This document shows, in pieces, positions 39,323 through 48,823 of a DNA stretch of 64,000 nt. The position numbers and the translations under genes were made by a program. Location of the stretch: contig NC_009831.1 in the NCBI RefSeq assembly GCF_000018025.1, positions 3,472,001 through 3,536,000 on the forward strand. Direction: 5' to 3'. Position 1 is the stretch's first letter. The number at the start of each line of letters is the position of its first letter. The stretch comes from Shewanella sediminis HAW-EB3 (lineage in GTDB: Bacteria; Pseudomonadota; Gammaproteobacteria; Enterobacterales; Shewanellaceae). The notes under the pieces were generated by a model. The model saw only the letters and a list, made by a program, of their open reading frames with translations. It was not told where the DNA came from and made no database searches.

Positions 39323-39531
39323 CTCGACTATCAACTTATACCAATTGGTATTAATTAATCGGCGGGTCATTAGGCAGAAGTTAAAGCTCTATATACTGAT
39401 GAACTATGCTGATACGAATACCATAAGCATAACGATATCAGCTAGAAAGTTGATGTTATCTATTACCCACACTATGCACTGTCTCATCAGACTCTTTTGA
39501 ACGCTCTGTTTGGACACAAATTTCAGATACA
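39323..39531. other. Gene-free stretch between the ABC exporter and the tRNA array
   Basis: No gene seen. Contains a perfect ATACCAATTGGTAT palindrome at 39338-39351. Confidence 0.5.
39338..39351. repeat. ATACCAATTGGTAT palindrome
   Basis: Perfect 14-base palindrome, related to 17887-17900 and 28585-28598. Confidence 0.6.
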
Positions 39532-39532
39532 A

Positions 39533-39554
39533 AAAAACCACCCTAAGGTGGTTT
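39533..39554 (-). terminator. Terminator of the Ala-Glu tRNA operon
   Basis: AAACCACC, loop CTAA, GGTGGTTT; the minus strand continues with a T-run. It lies 43 bases past the last tRNA. Confidence 0.88.
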
Positions 39555-39596
39555 CATGTCTCTCGTTAATTTATACAAAACTAACAATAAGAATAA

Positions 39597-39672
39597 TGGT
39601 GGAGCCTAGCGGGATCGAACCGCTGACCTCAACACTGCCAGTGTTGCGCTCTCCCAGCTGAGCTAAGGCCCC
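39597..39672 (-). tRNA. tRNA-Ala(GGC)
   Basis: 76 nt with encoded CCA. Acceptor GGGGCCT/AGGCTCC contains the G3-U70 alanine identity pair; anticodon GGC. Distal gene of the array. Confidence 0.97.
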
Positions 39673-39711
39673 ATTTCATGCACTGGAATATAAGCATGAA
39701 ATTTTAAAAAA

Positions 39712-39787
39712 TGGTATCCCCAAGGGGATTCGAACCCCTGTTACCGCCGTGAAAGGGCGGTGTCCTAGGCCTCTAGACGATGGGGAC
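39712..39787 (-). tRNA. tRNA-Glu(UUC) copy 10 (distal)
   Basis: 76 nt, encoded CCA, anticodon TTC in the loop CTTTCAC, GTCCCC acceptor. Identical to the other nine copies. Confidence 0.97.
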
Positions 39788-39927
39788 CCGGACTTTTATT
39801 GTTTAGACTCTATAAAAATAAAGAGCTTATAGGCTAAGACTCAAAGGCGTGAGCAGTAGCGTTACATGGCGACTCAAGCAGAGTCTTTTCACATTCAACC
39901 GACTCAACATCAGTTAAAAAAGAAATT

Positions 39928-40003
39928 TGGTATCCCCAAGGGGATTCGAACCCCTGTTACCGCCGTGAAAGGGCGGTGTCCTAGGCCTCTAGACGATGGG
40001 GAC
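39928..40003 (-). tRNA. tRNA-Glu(UUC) copy 9
   Basis: Identical mature sequence; 216-base period, 140-base spacer type A. Confidence 0.97.
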
Positions 40004-40143
40004 CCGGACTTTTATTGTTTAGACTCTATAAAAATAAAGAGCTTATAGGCTAAGACTCAAAGGCGTGAGTAGTAGCGTTACATGGCGACTCAAGCTGAGT
40101 CTTTTCACATTCAACCGACTTAACATCAGTTAAAAAAGAAATT

Positions 40144-40219
40144 TGGTATCCCCAAGGGGATTCGAACCCCTGTTACCGCCGTGAAAGGGCGGTGTCCTAG
40201 GCCTCTAGACGATGGGGAC
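40144..40219 (-). tRNA. tRNA-Glu(UUC) copy 8
   Basis: Identical mature sequence; type A spacers on both sides. Confidence 0.97.
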
Positions 40220-40359
40220 CCGGACTTTTATTGTTTAGACTCTATAAAAATAAAGAGCTTATAGGCTAAGACTCAAAGGCGTGAGTAGTAGCGTTACATG
40301 GCGACTCAAGCTGAGTCTTTTCACATTCAACCGACTTAACATCAGTTAAAAAAGAAATT

Positions 40360-40435
40360 TGGTATCCCCAAGGGGATTCGAACCCCTGTTACCGCCGTGA
40401 AAGGGCGGTGTCCTAGGCCTCTAGACGATGGGGAC
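40360..40435 (-). tRNA. tRNA-Glu(UUC) copy 7
   Basis: Identical mature sequence; type A spacers on both sides. Confidence 0.97.
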
Positions 40436-40575
40436 CCGGACTTTTATTGTTTAGACTCTATAAAAATAAAGAGCTTATAGGCTAAGACTCAAAGGCGTGA
40501 GCAGAAGCGTTACATGGCGACTCAAGCAGAGTCTTTTCACATTCAACCGACTTAACATCAGTTAAAAAAGAAATT

Positions 40576-40651
40576 TGGTATCCCCAAGGGGATTCGAACC
40601 CCTGTTACCGCCGTGAAAGGGCGGTGTCCTAGGCCTCTAGACGATGGGGAC
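40576..40651 (-). tRNA. tRNA-Glu(UUC) copy 6
   Basis: Identical mature sequence; the junction copy, with a type A spacer on the low-coordinate side and type B on the other. Confidence 0.97.
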
Positions 40652-40753
40652 CCGGACTGCATTAGACTCTGCAAAGAGTGAATACTCATTAAACCCTGTA
40701 GGCTAAGGTTTAACGCTTAAATAACCAGACCGAAATCTAATTATTTGAAATAG

Positions 40754-40829
40754 TGGTATCCCCAAGGGGATTCGAACCCCTGTTACCGCCGTGAAAGGGC
40801 GGTGTCCTAGGCCTCTAGACGATGGGGAC
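40754..40829 (-). tRNA. tRNA-Glu(UUC) copy 5
   Basis: Identical mature sequence; 178-base period, 102-base spacer type B. Confidence 0.97.
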
Positions 40830-40931
40830 CCGGACTGCATTAGACTCTGCAAAGAGTGAATACTCATTAAACCCTGTAGGCTAAGGCTTAACGCTTAAAT
40901 AACCAGAGCGAAATCTAATTATTTGAAATAG

Positions 40932-41007
40932 TGGTATCCCCAAGGGGATTCGAACCCCTGTTACCGCCGTGAAAGGGCGGTGTCCTAGGCCTCTAGACGA
41001 TGGGGAC
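40932..41007 (-). tRNA. tRNA-Glu(UUC) copy 4
   Basis: Identical mature sequence; type B spacers. Confidence 0.97.
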
Positions 41008-41109
41008 CCGGACTGCATTAGACTCTGCAAAGAGTGAATACTCATCAAACCCTGTAGGCTAAGGTTTAACGCTTAAATAACCAGACCGAAATCTAATTAT
41101 TTGAAATAG

Positions 41110-41185
41110 TGGTATCCCCAAGGGGATTCGAACCCCTGTTACCGCCGTGAAAGGGCGGTGTCCTAGGCCTCTAGACGATGGGGAC
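41110..41185 (-). tRNA. tRNA-Glu(UUC) copy 3
   Basis: Identical mature sequence; type B spacers. Confidence 0.97.
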
Positions 41186-41287
41186 CCGGACTGCATTAGA
41201 CTCTGCAAAGAGTGAATACTCATTAAACCCTGTAGGCTAAGGTTTAACGCTTAAATAACCAGACCGAAATCTAATCATTTGAAATAG

Positions 41288-41363
41288 TGGTATCCCCAAG
41301 GGGATTCGAACCCCTGTTACCGCCGTGAAAGGGCGGTGTCCTAGGCCTCTAGACGATGGGGAC
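41288..41363 (-). tRNA. tRNA-Glu(UUC) copy 2
   Basis: Identical mature sequence; type B spacers. Confidence 0.97.
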
Positions 41364-41465
41364 CCGGACTGCATTAGACTCTGCAAAGAGTGAATACTCA
41401 TTAAACCCTGTAGGCTAAGGTTTAACGCTTAAATAACCAGACCGAAATCTAATTATTTGAAATAG

Positions 41466-41541
41466 TGGTATCCCCAAGGGGATTCGAACCCCTGTTACCG
41501 CCGTGAAAGGGCGGTGTCCTAGGCCTCTAGACGATGGGGAC
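41466..41541 (-). tRNA. tRNA-Glu(UUC) copy 1 (proximal)
   Basis: Identical mature sequence; preceded by a unique 146-base spacer from tRNA-Ala. Confidence 0.97.
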
Positions 41542-41687
41542 CCGGACATTCATTCTTTAAACTCTACAAATAAAGAGTTGTCTATAATTCTAAATCCAAA
41601 GGCTAAGGATTCGAACTTACCTACTATTCCCACTAGACTCTAGGGTAGGTTCTTATTGTTTAAACTCTACTAAGAAGAGTCGTTAGA

Positions 41688-41763
41688 TGGTGGAGCCTAG
41701 CGGGATCGAACCGCTGACCTCAACACTGCCAGTGTTGCGCTCTCCCAGCTGAGCTAAGGCCCC
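41688..41763 (-). tRNA. tRNA-Ala(GGC), first gene of the operon
   Basis: Same sequence as 39597-39672, 76 nt with CCA. It begins 67 bases after the -10 box of the operon promoter. Confidence 0.97.
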
Positions 41764-41830
41764 TCACTAACAAAACACTTTTGAGTACGCTACTAAGCTT
41801 TTGCTTCGTTGTGTCTCAAGTGCGTGGCGC

Positions 41831-41859
41831 ATTCTATGCAGCACACCCAAAAGTGTCAA
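41831..41859 (-). promoter_or_regulatory. Promoter of the Ala-Glu tRNA operon
   Basis: On the minus strand TTGACA (41859-41854), 17 bases, TAGAAT (41836-41831), then a GC-rich discriminator GCGCCACGCAC, the stringent-response type. It abuts the gltX stop codon. Confidence 0.92.
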
Positions 41860-41867
41860 CTCGTTTT

Positions 41868-43277
41868 TTAGGAATTTATTCTATTTGCTACAAATTCAAT
41901 CGCTTTGGAGATTCTTTGCTCACAACGGGCCTTTCCAACCAAGAATAAGGTTAAATCTACAGCAGGAGACATACCGGCACCGGTAACAGCTACGCGTAAA
42001 GGCATACCTACTTTGCCCATACCAACCTCTAACTCGGTCGCGGTATCTTCAATAGCTTGATGAATTCCTTCTAAAGTCCACTCACTAAGTTCAGCTAATT
42101 TCTTCTGAACTAGCTCAAGAGGCTCCATAGCAACACCACGAAGATGCTTTTTGGCTGCTGTAGCGTCGAACTCTGCAAAGTCTTCATAGAAATAACGACT
42201 GGAAGCCGCCAACTCTTTTAACGTCTTAGCTCGCTCAGATAAAGCTGTGACAACTGCAGATAAAGCAGGACCATTACTCGTATCAATTTTTTGATCTGCC
42301 ATGTGCCATTCTAAATGCTTAGCAACATACTCAGGATCCAGTTCCTTTATATAGTGTTGGTTCAACCAGTTCAGTTTTTCGGTATTGAATGCTGAAGCCG
42401 CTTTATTGATATCATCAAGTTTAAATAGCTGCTTCATCTCATCTATAGAGAACACTTCTTGATCACCATGAGACCAGCCAAGACGAACGAGATAGTTAAG
42501 TAGGGCTTCTGGCAGGTATCCATCATCACGATACTGCATCACACCGACTGCACCATGACGCTTAGAAAGCTTTGCCCCATCATCACCTAAGATCATAGCA
42601 ACGTGTGCATATTCAGGTATTGGTGCACCCAAGGCTTTCAGTATGTTGATCTGGCGGGGCGTATTATTGATATGGTCTTCACCTCGTACGACACAAGTGA
42701 TCCCCATATCCCAATCATCAACAACGACACAGAAGTTATAAGTCGGCGTACCTTCAGTACGTGCAATGATCAAATCATCCAGAAGGTCATTAGAAATTTC
42801 GATACGACCACGAACGTGATCATCAAATACTACACTACCCTCTGTAGGGTTTTTGAAACGAATAACAAAAGGTTCATCTGTATCACGCGGCGCTTTATCT
42901 CGACAACAACCATCATACTTCTGCTGTTCACCTTTAGCAGCCTGCTCATCACGCATAGTTTCTATGCGCTCACGTGAGCAATAACACTTATATGCAGTGC
43001 CCTGCTCTAACATCTGAGCAATAATTTCATTGTAGCGATCAAAACGCTTGGTTTGGTAATAAGGCCCTTCATCCCAATTCAGACCTAACCACTGCATTCC
43101 TTCTAGAATGGCTTCGCATGCTTCAGGAGTCGAACGCTCAATATCGGTATCTTCTACTCGTAAAACGAATTCACCTTGATTTGCACGAGCATATAACCAT
43201 GAATAAAGCGCTGTACGAGCGCCACCGACATGCAAAAAACCAGTAGGACTTGGAGCAAAACGCGTCTTAGTTGTCAT
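41868..43277 (-). CDS. gltX: Glutamyl-tRNA synthetase
   Basis: 469 residues, class I synthetase charging tRNA-Glu. HIGH-type motif in [24 protein letters not shown]-type motif KLSKRHG, and the zinc-site region CYCSRERIE with later CC residues. The C-terminal anticodon-binding cage is complete. It lies immediately upstream, on the same strand, of ten copies of its own substrate tRNA; no terminator is seen between, so some read-through is possible, but the tRNAs have their own strong promoter. Confidence 0.97.
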   Translation of the reverse strand: MTTKTRFAPSPTGFLHVGGARTALYSWLYARANQGEFVLRVEDTDIERSTPEACEAILEGMQWLGLNWDEGPYYQTKRFDRYNEIIAQMLEQGTAYKCYCSRERIETMRDEQAAKGEQQKYDGCCRDKAPRDTDEPFVIRFKNPTEGSVVFDDHVRGRIEISNDLLDDLIIARTEGTPTYNFCVVVDDWDMGITCVVRGEDHINNTPRQINILKALGAPIPEYAHVAMILGDDGAKLSKRHGAVGVMQYRDDGYLPEALLNYLVRLGWSHGDQEVFSIDEMKQLFKLDDINKAASAFNTEKLNWLNQHYIKELDPEYVAKHLEWHMADQKIDTSNGPALSAVVTALSERAKTLKELAASSRYFYEDFAEFDATAAKKHLRGVAMEPLELVQKKLAELSEWTLEGIHQAIEDTATELEVGMGKVGMPLRVAVTGAGMSPAVDLTLFLVGKARCEQRISKAIEFVANRINS

Positions 43278-43597
43278 AATGGGACACTAACCTATATAGA
43301 AAGTCTAAATAATAGACTGTACCAATGAATGTGGCGCATATTCTAACAGCCAAATAGGATTAGGGAAATTGTCATGTAGTATTAGTAGGTGATAAATGTA
43401 TTGATAAGCGGATTGCACATTGTAATTGTTCAATTCTCACTCTGCGCGTCCTTGTTGCCGGACAAAAATACACCAAACCAACAAGGCGTTGAGTGACAAT
43501 GCATCAATCCGTGTAAAATTACGCCGTACTCTTGTTTTAATCCAAAAAAGCGTTGACAGTAAATCGTTCCTCCCTATAATACGGCCCCACACAGCGA
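43278..43597. other. Divergent gltX / tRNA-Val promoter region
   Basis: 320 bases with the gltX promoter on the minus strand (not precisely placed) and the clear tRNA-Val promoter at 43553-43580. No gene. Confidence 0.6.
43553..43580 (+). promoter_or_regulatory. Promoter of the tRNA-Val array
   Basis: TTGACA (43553-43558), 16 bases, TATAAT (43575-43580), then GC-rich discriminator ACGGCCCCAC. The first tRNA begins 17 bases after the -10. Confidence 0.93.
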
Positions 43598-43673
43598 GGT
43601 CGATTAGCTCAGCTGGGAGAGCACCTCCCTTACAAGGAGGGGGTCACTGGTTCGAGCCCAGTATCGACCACCA
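43598..43673 (+). tRNA. tRNA-Val(UAC) copy 1
   Basis: 76 nt with CCA, anticodon TAC in loop CTTACAA, acceptor GGTCGAT/ATCGACC. Confidence 0.97.
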
Positions 43674-43720
43674 TATTCTTATTTTATAAGTTTATTAGCT
43701 AGTTGTGTATAGAAGTCCCA

Positions 43721-43796
43721 GGTCGATTAGCTCAGCTGGGAGAGCACCTCCCTTACAAGGAGGGGGTCACTGGTTCGAGCCCAGTATCGACCACCA
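43721..43796 (+). tRNA. tRNA-Val(UAC) copy 2
   Basis: Identical; follows a 47-base spacer unlike the others. Confidence 0.97.
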
Positions 43797-43833
43797 TTCT
43801 TTTCATAAAGAATTAAAACATTATGAAATCCCA

Positions 43834-43909
43834 GGTCGATTAGCTCAGCTGGGAGAGCACCTCCCTTACAAGGAGGGGGTCACTGGTTCGAGCCCAGTAT
43901 CGACCACCA
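43834..43909 (+). tRNA. tRNA-Val(UAC) copy 3
   Basis: Identical; 113-base period with 37-base spacer from here on. Confidence 0.97.
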
Positions 43910-43946
43910 TTCTTTTCATAAAGAATTAAAACATTGTGAAATCCCA

Positions 43947-44022
43947 GGTCGATTAGCTCAGCTGGGAGAGCACCTCCCTTACAAGGAGGGGGTCACTGGT
44001 TCGAGCCCAGTATCGACCACCA
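43947..44022 (+). tRNA. tRNA-Val(UAC) copy 4
   Basis: Identical mature sequence. Confidence 0.97.
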
Positions 44023-44059
44023 TTCTTTTCATAAAGAATTAAAACATTGTGAAATCCCA

Positions 44060-44135
44060 GGTCGATTAGCTCAGCTGGGAGAGCACCTCCCTTACAAGGA
44101 GGGGGTCACTGGTTCGAGCCCAGTATCGACCACCA
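44060..44135 (+). tRNA. tRNA-Val(UAC) copy 5
   Basis: Identical mature sequence. Confidence 0.97.
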
Positions 44136-44172
44136 TTCTTTTCATAAAGAATTAAAACATTGTGAAATCCCA

Positions 44173-44248
44173 GGTCGATTAGCTCAGCTGGGAGAGCACC
44201 TCCCTTACAAGGAGGGGGTCACTGGTTCGAGCCCAGTATCGACCACCA
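44173..44248 (+). tRNA. tRNA-Val(UAC) copy 6
   Basis: Identical mature sequence. Confidence 0.97.
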
Positions 44249-44285
44249 TTCTTTTCATAAAGAATTAAAACATTGTGAAATCCCA

Positions 44286-44361
44286 GGTCGATTAGCTCAG
44301 CTGGGAGAGCACCTCCCTTACAAGGAGGGGGTCACTGGTTCGAGCCCAGTATCGACCACCA
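44286..44361 (+). tRNA. tRNA-Val(UAC) copy 7
   Basis: Identical mature sequence. Confidence 0.97.
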
Positions 44362-44398
44362 TTCTTTTCATAAAGAATTAAAACATTATGAAATCCCA

Positions 44399-44474
44399 GG
44401 TCGATTAGCTCAGCTGGGAGAGCACCTCCCTTACAAGGAGGGGGTCACTGGTTCGAGCCCAGTATCGACCACCA
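44399..44474 (+). tRNA. tRNA-Val(UAC) copy 8
   Basis: Identical mature sequence; the following spacer has two base changes. Confidence 0.97.
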
Positions 44475-44511
44475 TTCTTTTCAGAAAGAATTAAAACATT
44501 ATGAAACCCCA

Positions 44512-44587
44512 GGTCGATTAGCTCAGCTGGGAGAGCACCTCCCTTACAAGGAGGGGGTCACTGGTTCGAGCCCAGTATCGACCACCA
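44512..44587 (+). tRNA. tRNA-Val(UAC) copy 9
   Basis: Identical; last copy, followed by AT-rich DNA with no obvious intrinsic terminator. Confidence 0.97.
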
Positions 44588-44873
44588 TTTCTCTTATCCC
44601 TTCATATTTTTCATCTTAAACAATTTTACACTTACTCATTAAATACCTATCTACTTTAAACAACACATATAGCAATCTCGTACAAACAGATTCCTGCTTC
44701 AAATATATTATCCGTTACAACCTTATCGCCACCTATCCTTACTAGATCGGTAATCTTACTTAATCGAATAACATCCCTACTCTCTATAACATTTCTCAAT
44801 ATTGCCCTGTCGACTCCACTAATACGGCTAATTTCAACTATTCTTCAATAATAATGCATATCGGAATCATATT

Positions 44874-45101
44874 ATGGCAGATGTCAGTCAGTCCGCCTCT
44901 TTGAGCAGCATAGCGGCTTATTTGAAGCTAACTCACAACTGTGATGAACAGGCGGCGTTGAAAGAAGCAAAAGAAGTCATGCATAACCTTGTGACTATGA
45001 GGCAGAAAGGGTTTATTACGGGATGGTATTTCGACGAACATGGTCACTTAGAGTTATTACCCAGTGATTCGTTAATCAAACATATTACGCCAGAGAAGTA
45101 G
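44874..45101 (+). CDS. Small hypothetical protein (75 aa)
   Basis: 75 codons, ATG at 44874. Soluble and mixed-charge: a helical first half (SSIAAYLKLTHNCDEQAALKEAKEVMHNLVTMRQ, in parts) and a WYFDEHGHLELLP tail. I do not recognise the family. The ribosome site is weak. Codon use looks normal for this genome and the composition resembles a real protein. It lies between the tRNA-Val array and the dct operon. Confidence 0.5.
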   Translation: MADVSQSASLSSIAAYLKLTHNCDEQAALKEAKEVMHNLVTMRQKGFITGWYFDEHGHLELLPSDSLIKHITPEK

Positions 45102-46530
<1,429 letters not shown>

Positions 46531-46554
46531 AAAAGACAATAACAATAATAAATA

Positions 46555-46578
46555 GGGCTGAGGTAAATCACTCAGCCC
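46555..46578 (+). other. Intercistronic hairpin between dctP and dctQ
   Basis: GGGCTGAG (46555-46562) and CTCAGCCC (46571-46578) with an eight-base loop and no T-run. It probably stabilises the dctP message or reduces expression of the membrane subunits relative to the binding protein. Confidence 0.7.
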
Positions 46579-46606
46579 TCACTATATATTCAGATGGAGA
46601 GCGCTG

Positions 46607-47311
46607 GTGATAAAACGAATATTTTCTCATCTAGAGGAGGGGATTCTCAATCTGTTGATCACCTCCATGACTTTTTTGGTCTTTATCGAAGTGATCGCAC
46701 GATTTTTCTTTAATACCGGTTTTCTATGGATACAGGAGCTAACTCTGACCTTATGTGCCTGGTTTGTGCTTTTCGGCATGTCCTACGGAGTCAAAGTCGG
46801 CGCCCATATTGGTGTGGATGCTTTCGTCGTTAAACTGCCAAAGCAAGCCAGAAAAATAGTAGCTCTGCTGGCCGTAACCATATGCATCGCTTATTGCGTG
46901 ATGTTCTTGAAAGGGAGTTGGGATTATCTGAACAAGATGTATGAGATCGGGATCCCTATGGAAGACATAGACTTCCCTCACCAGCTGTTCAGTAATATGG
47001 ACCCGGATCTTGTATGGGAGACCCTTCGTATCGATGTAGAGGAACCGGCTGTCCCCCTTTGGATATCACAAAGTATATTGATAATTGGGTTTGGACTACT
47101 TAGTTTCCGCTTTATTGAACTTTTGGTTGCCATTTTAAGGAACCAAAAACTCGGATTTACATTAGCCGATGAAGCCGAAGAGAGCCTGCACTTAGCCGAT
47201 GCCGTTAAAGAGGCAATACAGCAAGAGACATCTGTAACACCAACATCCCATGACACAAACAAAAAAATGGATGTTTCATCTAAAAGCCAAAATGAAAAGG
47301 ATGACAAATAA
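46607..47311 (+). CDS. dctQ: TRAP transporter small membrane subunit
   Basis: 234 residues, GTG start with GGAGAG upstream. Four membrane segments (about 13-35, 44-62, 83-103, 150-175). The motif FIEVIARFFFNTG then WIQELTLTLCAWFVLFG is typical. It carries a long loop before the last segment and a hydrophilic C-terminal tail of about 50 residues, longer than in most DctQ. Its stop overlaps the dctM start (TAATG). Confidence 0.93.
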   Translation: MIKRIFSHLEEGILNLLITSMTFLVFIEVIARFFFNTGFLWIQELTLTLCAWFVLFGMSYGVKVGAHIGVDAFVVKLPKQARKIVALLAVTICIAYCVMFLKGSWDYLNKMYEIGIPMEDIDFPHQLFSNMDPDLVWETLRIDVEEPAVPLWISQSILIIGFGLLSFRFIELLVAILRNQKLGFTLADEAEESLHLADAVKEAIQQETSVTPTSHDTNKKMDVSSKSQNEKDDK

Positions 47312-48708
47312 TGACGATAGCCACCCTATTCATCACCCTACTCGTTTGTATGATCTTGGGCATGCCAATCGCCATCGCGCTTGGATTTTCAAGCATGCTG
47401 ACCATACTGTTATTTTCAGACGATTCGCTAGCGTCCGTAGCCCTTAAGCTCTACGAATCGACATCAGAACATTACACCTTGCTCGCCATCCCTTTCTTCA
47501 TTCTTTCTTCAGCCTTTTTATCTACCGGTGGTGTAGCCAGAAGAATAATCGATTTTGCCATGGACACTGTTGGACACATTCGGGGTGGACTTGCCATGGC
47601 CTCCGTTATGGCCTGTATGTTATTCGCGGCCGTATCCGGATCATCCCCCGCTACCGTCGCCGCCATTGGCTCTATCGTTATTGTCGGTATGGTTCGCGCA
47701 GGTTACCCTGAAAAATTTGCAGCAGGGGTCATTACCACATCAGGTACCTTAGGGATATTAATTCCGCCATCGATTGTAATGCTTGTTTACGCTGCGGCGA
47801 CCGAGGTGTCGGCGGCTAGAATGTTTATGGCGGGCCTTGTTCCCGGGTTGATGATGGGCTTTTTGCTTATGCTAGCCATATACATAGTTGCCAGAGTAAA
47901 GAACTTACCCTCCAGACCTTTTCCTGGAGTCAAAGTGCTGGCAATATCCAGCTCAAAGGCGATGGGCGGTTTAGCGCTCATCCTTATCGTTCTCGGTTCT
48001 ATCTATGGTGGTGTGGCTAGTCCGACAGAAGCTGCAGCGGTGGCTTGTGTATACGCTTATTTTATCGCTGTGTTTGGATATCGGGACATCGGCCCCCTAA
48101 GAGATGTAGCCTGGAAGAATAAACAAGAATCTTTGGTTGGTGCGGCAATCCGAAACATTGGATATATGTTACTCGCGGTAGTTAAAACCCCTATCGACAA
48201 AGAGATACGCCACGTAGTCCGGGATGGGGCAAAAGTCAGTATCATGCTGCTTTTCATTATTGCCAACGCCATGCTATTTGCCCATGTTCTTACGACTGAA
48301 CGTATACCTCATATCATCGCAGAAGCCATCGTCGGCATGGGTCTGCCAGCATGGGGATTTCTGGTTATCGTTAACCTGTTACTCCTGGCTGCCGGCAACT
48401 TCATGGAACCATCTGCCATTTTACTTATCATGGCCCCCATCCTGTTTCCCATTGCAACCCAACTGGGTATAGACCCGATCCATCTGGGAATTATCATGGT
48501 TGTCAATATGGAGATAGGTATGCTGACGCCACCAGTAGGACTCAATCTGTTTGTCACCGCGGGGATCACAGGAAAAAGTATGGGTTGGGTGATACAGTCA
48601 TGTGTTCCCTGGCTATTACTCCTGCTCTTCTTCCTGATCCTTATCACTTATGTTCCGCAAATATCACTATTTTTGCCCGAGTACATAGATAAATTGAATG
48701 GATATTAA
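47311..48708 (+). CDS. dctM: TRAP transporter large membrane subunit
   Basis: 465 residues, about 12 membrane segments; the Na+-driven transport channel that accepts substrate from DctP. Motifs include AIPFFILSSAFLSTGGVARRIIDFA, GSSPATVAAIGSI, GTLGILIPPSI and LTPPVGLNLFV (each in part). A hydrophilic insertion near residues 250-300 makes it longer than the usual 425-440. Translationally coupled to dctQ. Confidence 0.95.
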   Translation: MTIATLFITLLVCMILGMPIAIALGFSSMLTILLFSDDSLASVALKLYESTSEHYTLLAIPFFILSSAFLSTGGVARRIIDFAMDTVGHIRGGLAMASVMACMLFAAVSGSSPATVAAIGSIVIVGMVRAGYPEKFAAGVITTSGTLGILIPPSIVMLVYAAATEVSAARMFMAGLVPGLMMGFLLMLAIYIVARVKNLPSRPFPGVKVLAISSSKAMGGLALILIVLGSIYGGVASPTEAAAVACVYAYFIAVFGYRDIGPLRDVAWKNKQESLVGAAIRNIGYMLLAVVKTPIDKEIRHVVRDGAKVSIMLLFIIANAMLFAHVLTTERIPHIIAEAIVGMGLPAWGFLVIVNLLLLAAGNFMEPSAILLIMAPILFPIATQLGIDPIHLGIIMVVNMEIGMLTPPVGLNLFVTAGITGKSMGWVIQSCVPWLLLLLFFLILITYVPQISLFLPEYIDKLNGY

Positions 48709-48823
48709 ATACTCGTTAACCCATTAAGCGAGCAATAATAAAGAGTTTCAAGCGTGCCTAAGCAGTAGTATAGTTATTGAACTGTTAGGCGCGCTATGTT
48801 TTCACCGGGATGTGTATAGCTTT

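Noticed and set aside
39866..40048. 60-codon frame within the tRNA-Glu array
   Set aside because: Antisense to a tRNA-Glu gene and its spacer.
43426..43929. Open frames across the tRNA-Val array
   Set aside because: They read through tRNA sequence and translate the repeated tRNA as GRLAQLGEHLPYKEG-like peptides; artefacts.
39597..44587. CRISPR-like regular repeats
   Set aside because: The repeating units are complete, identical tRNA genes with near-identical spacers; CRISPR spacers would be unique and repeats shorter.
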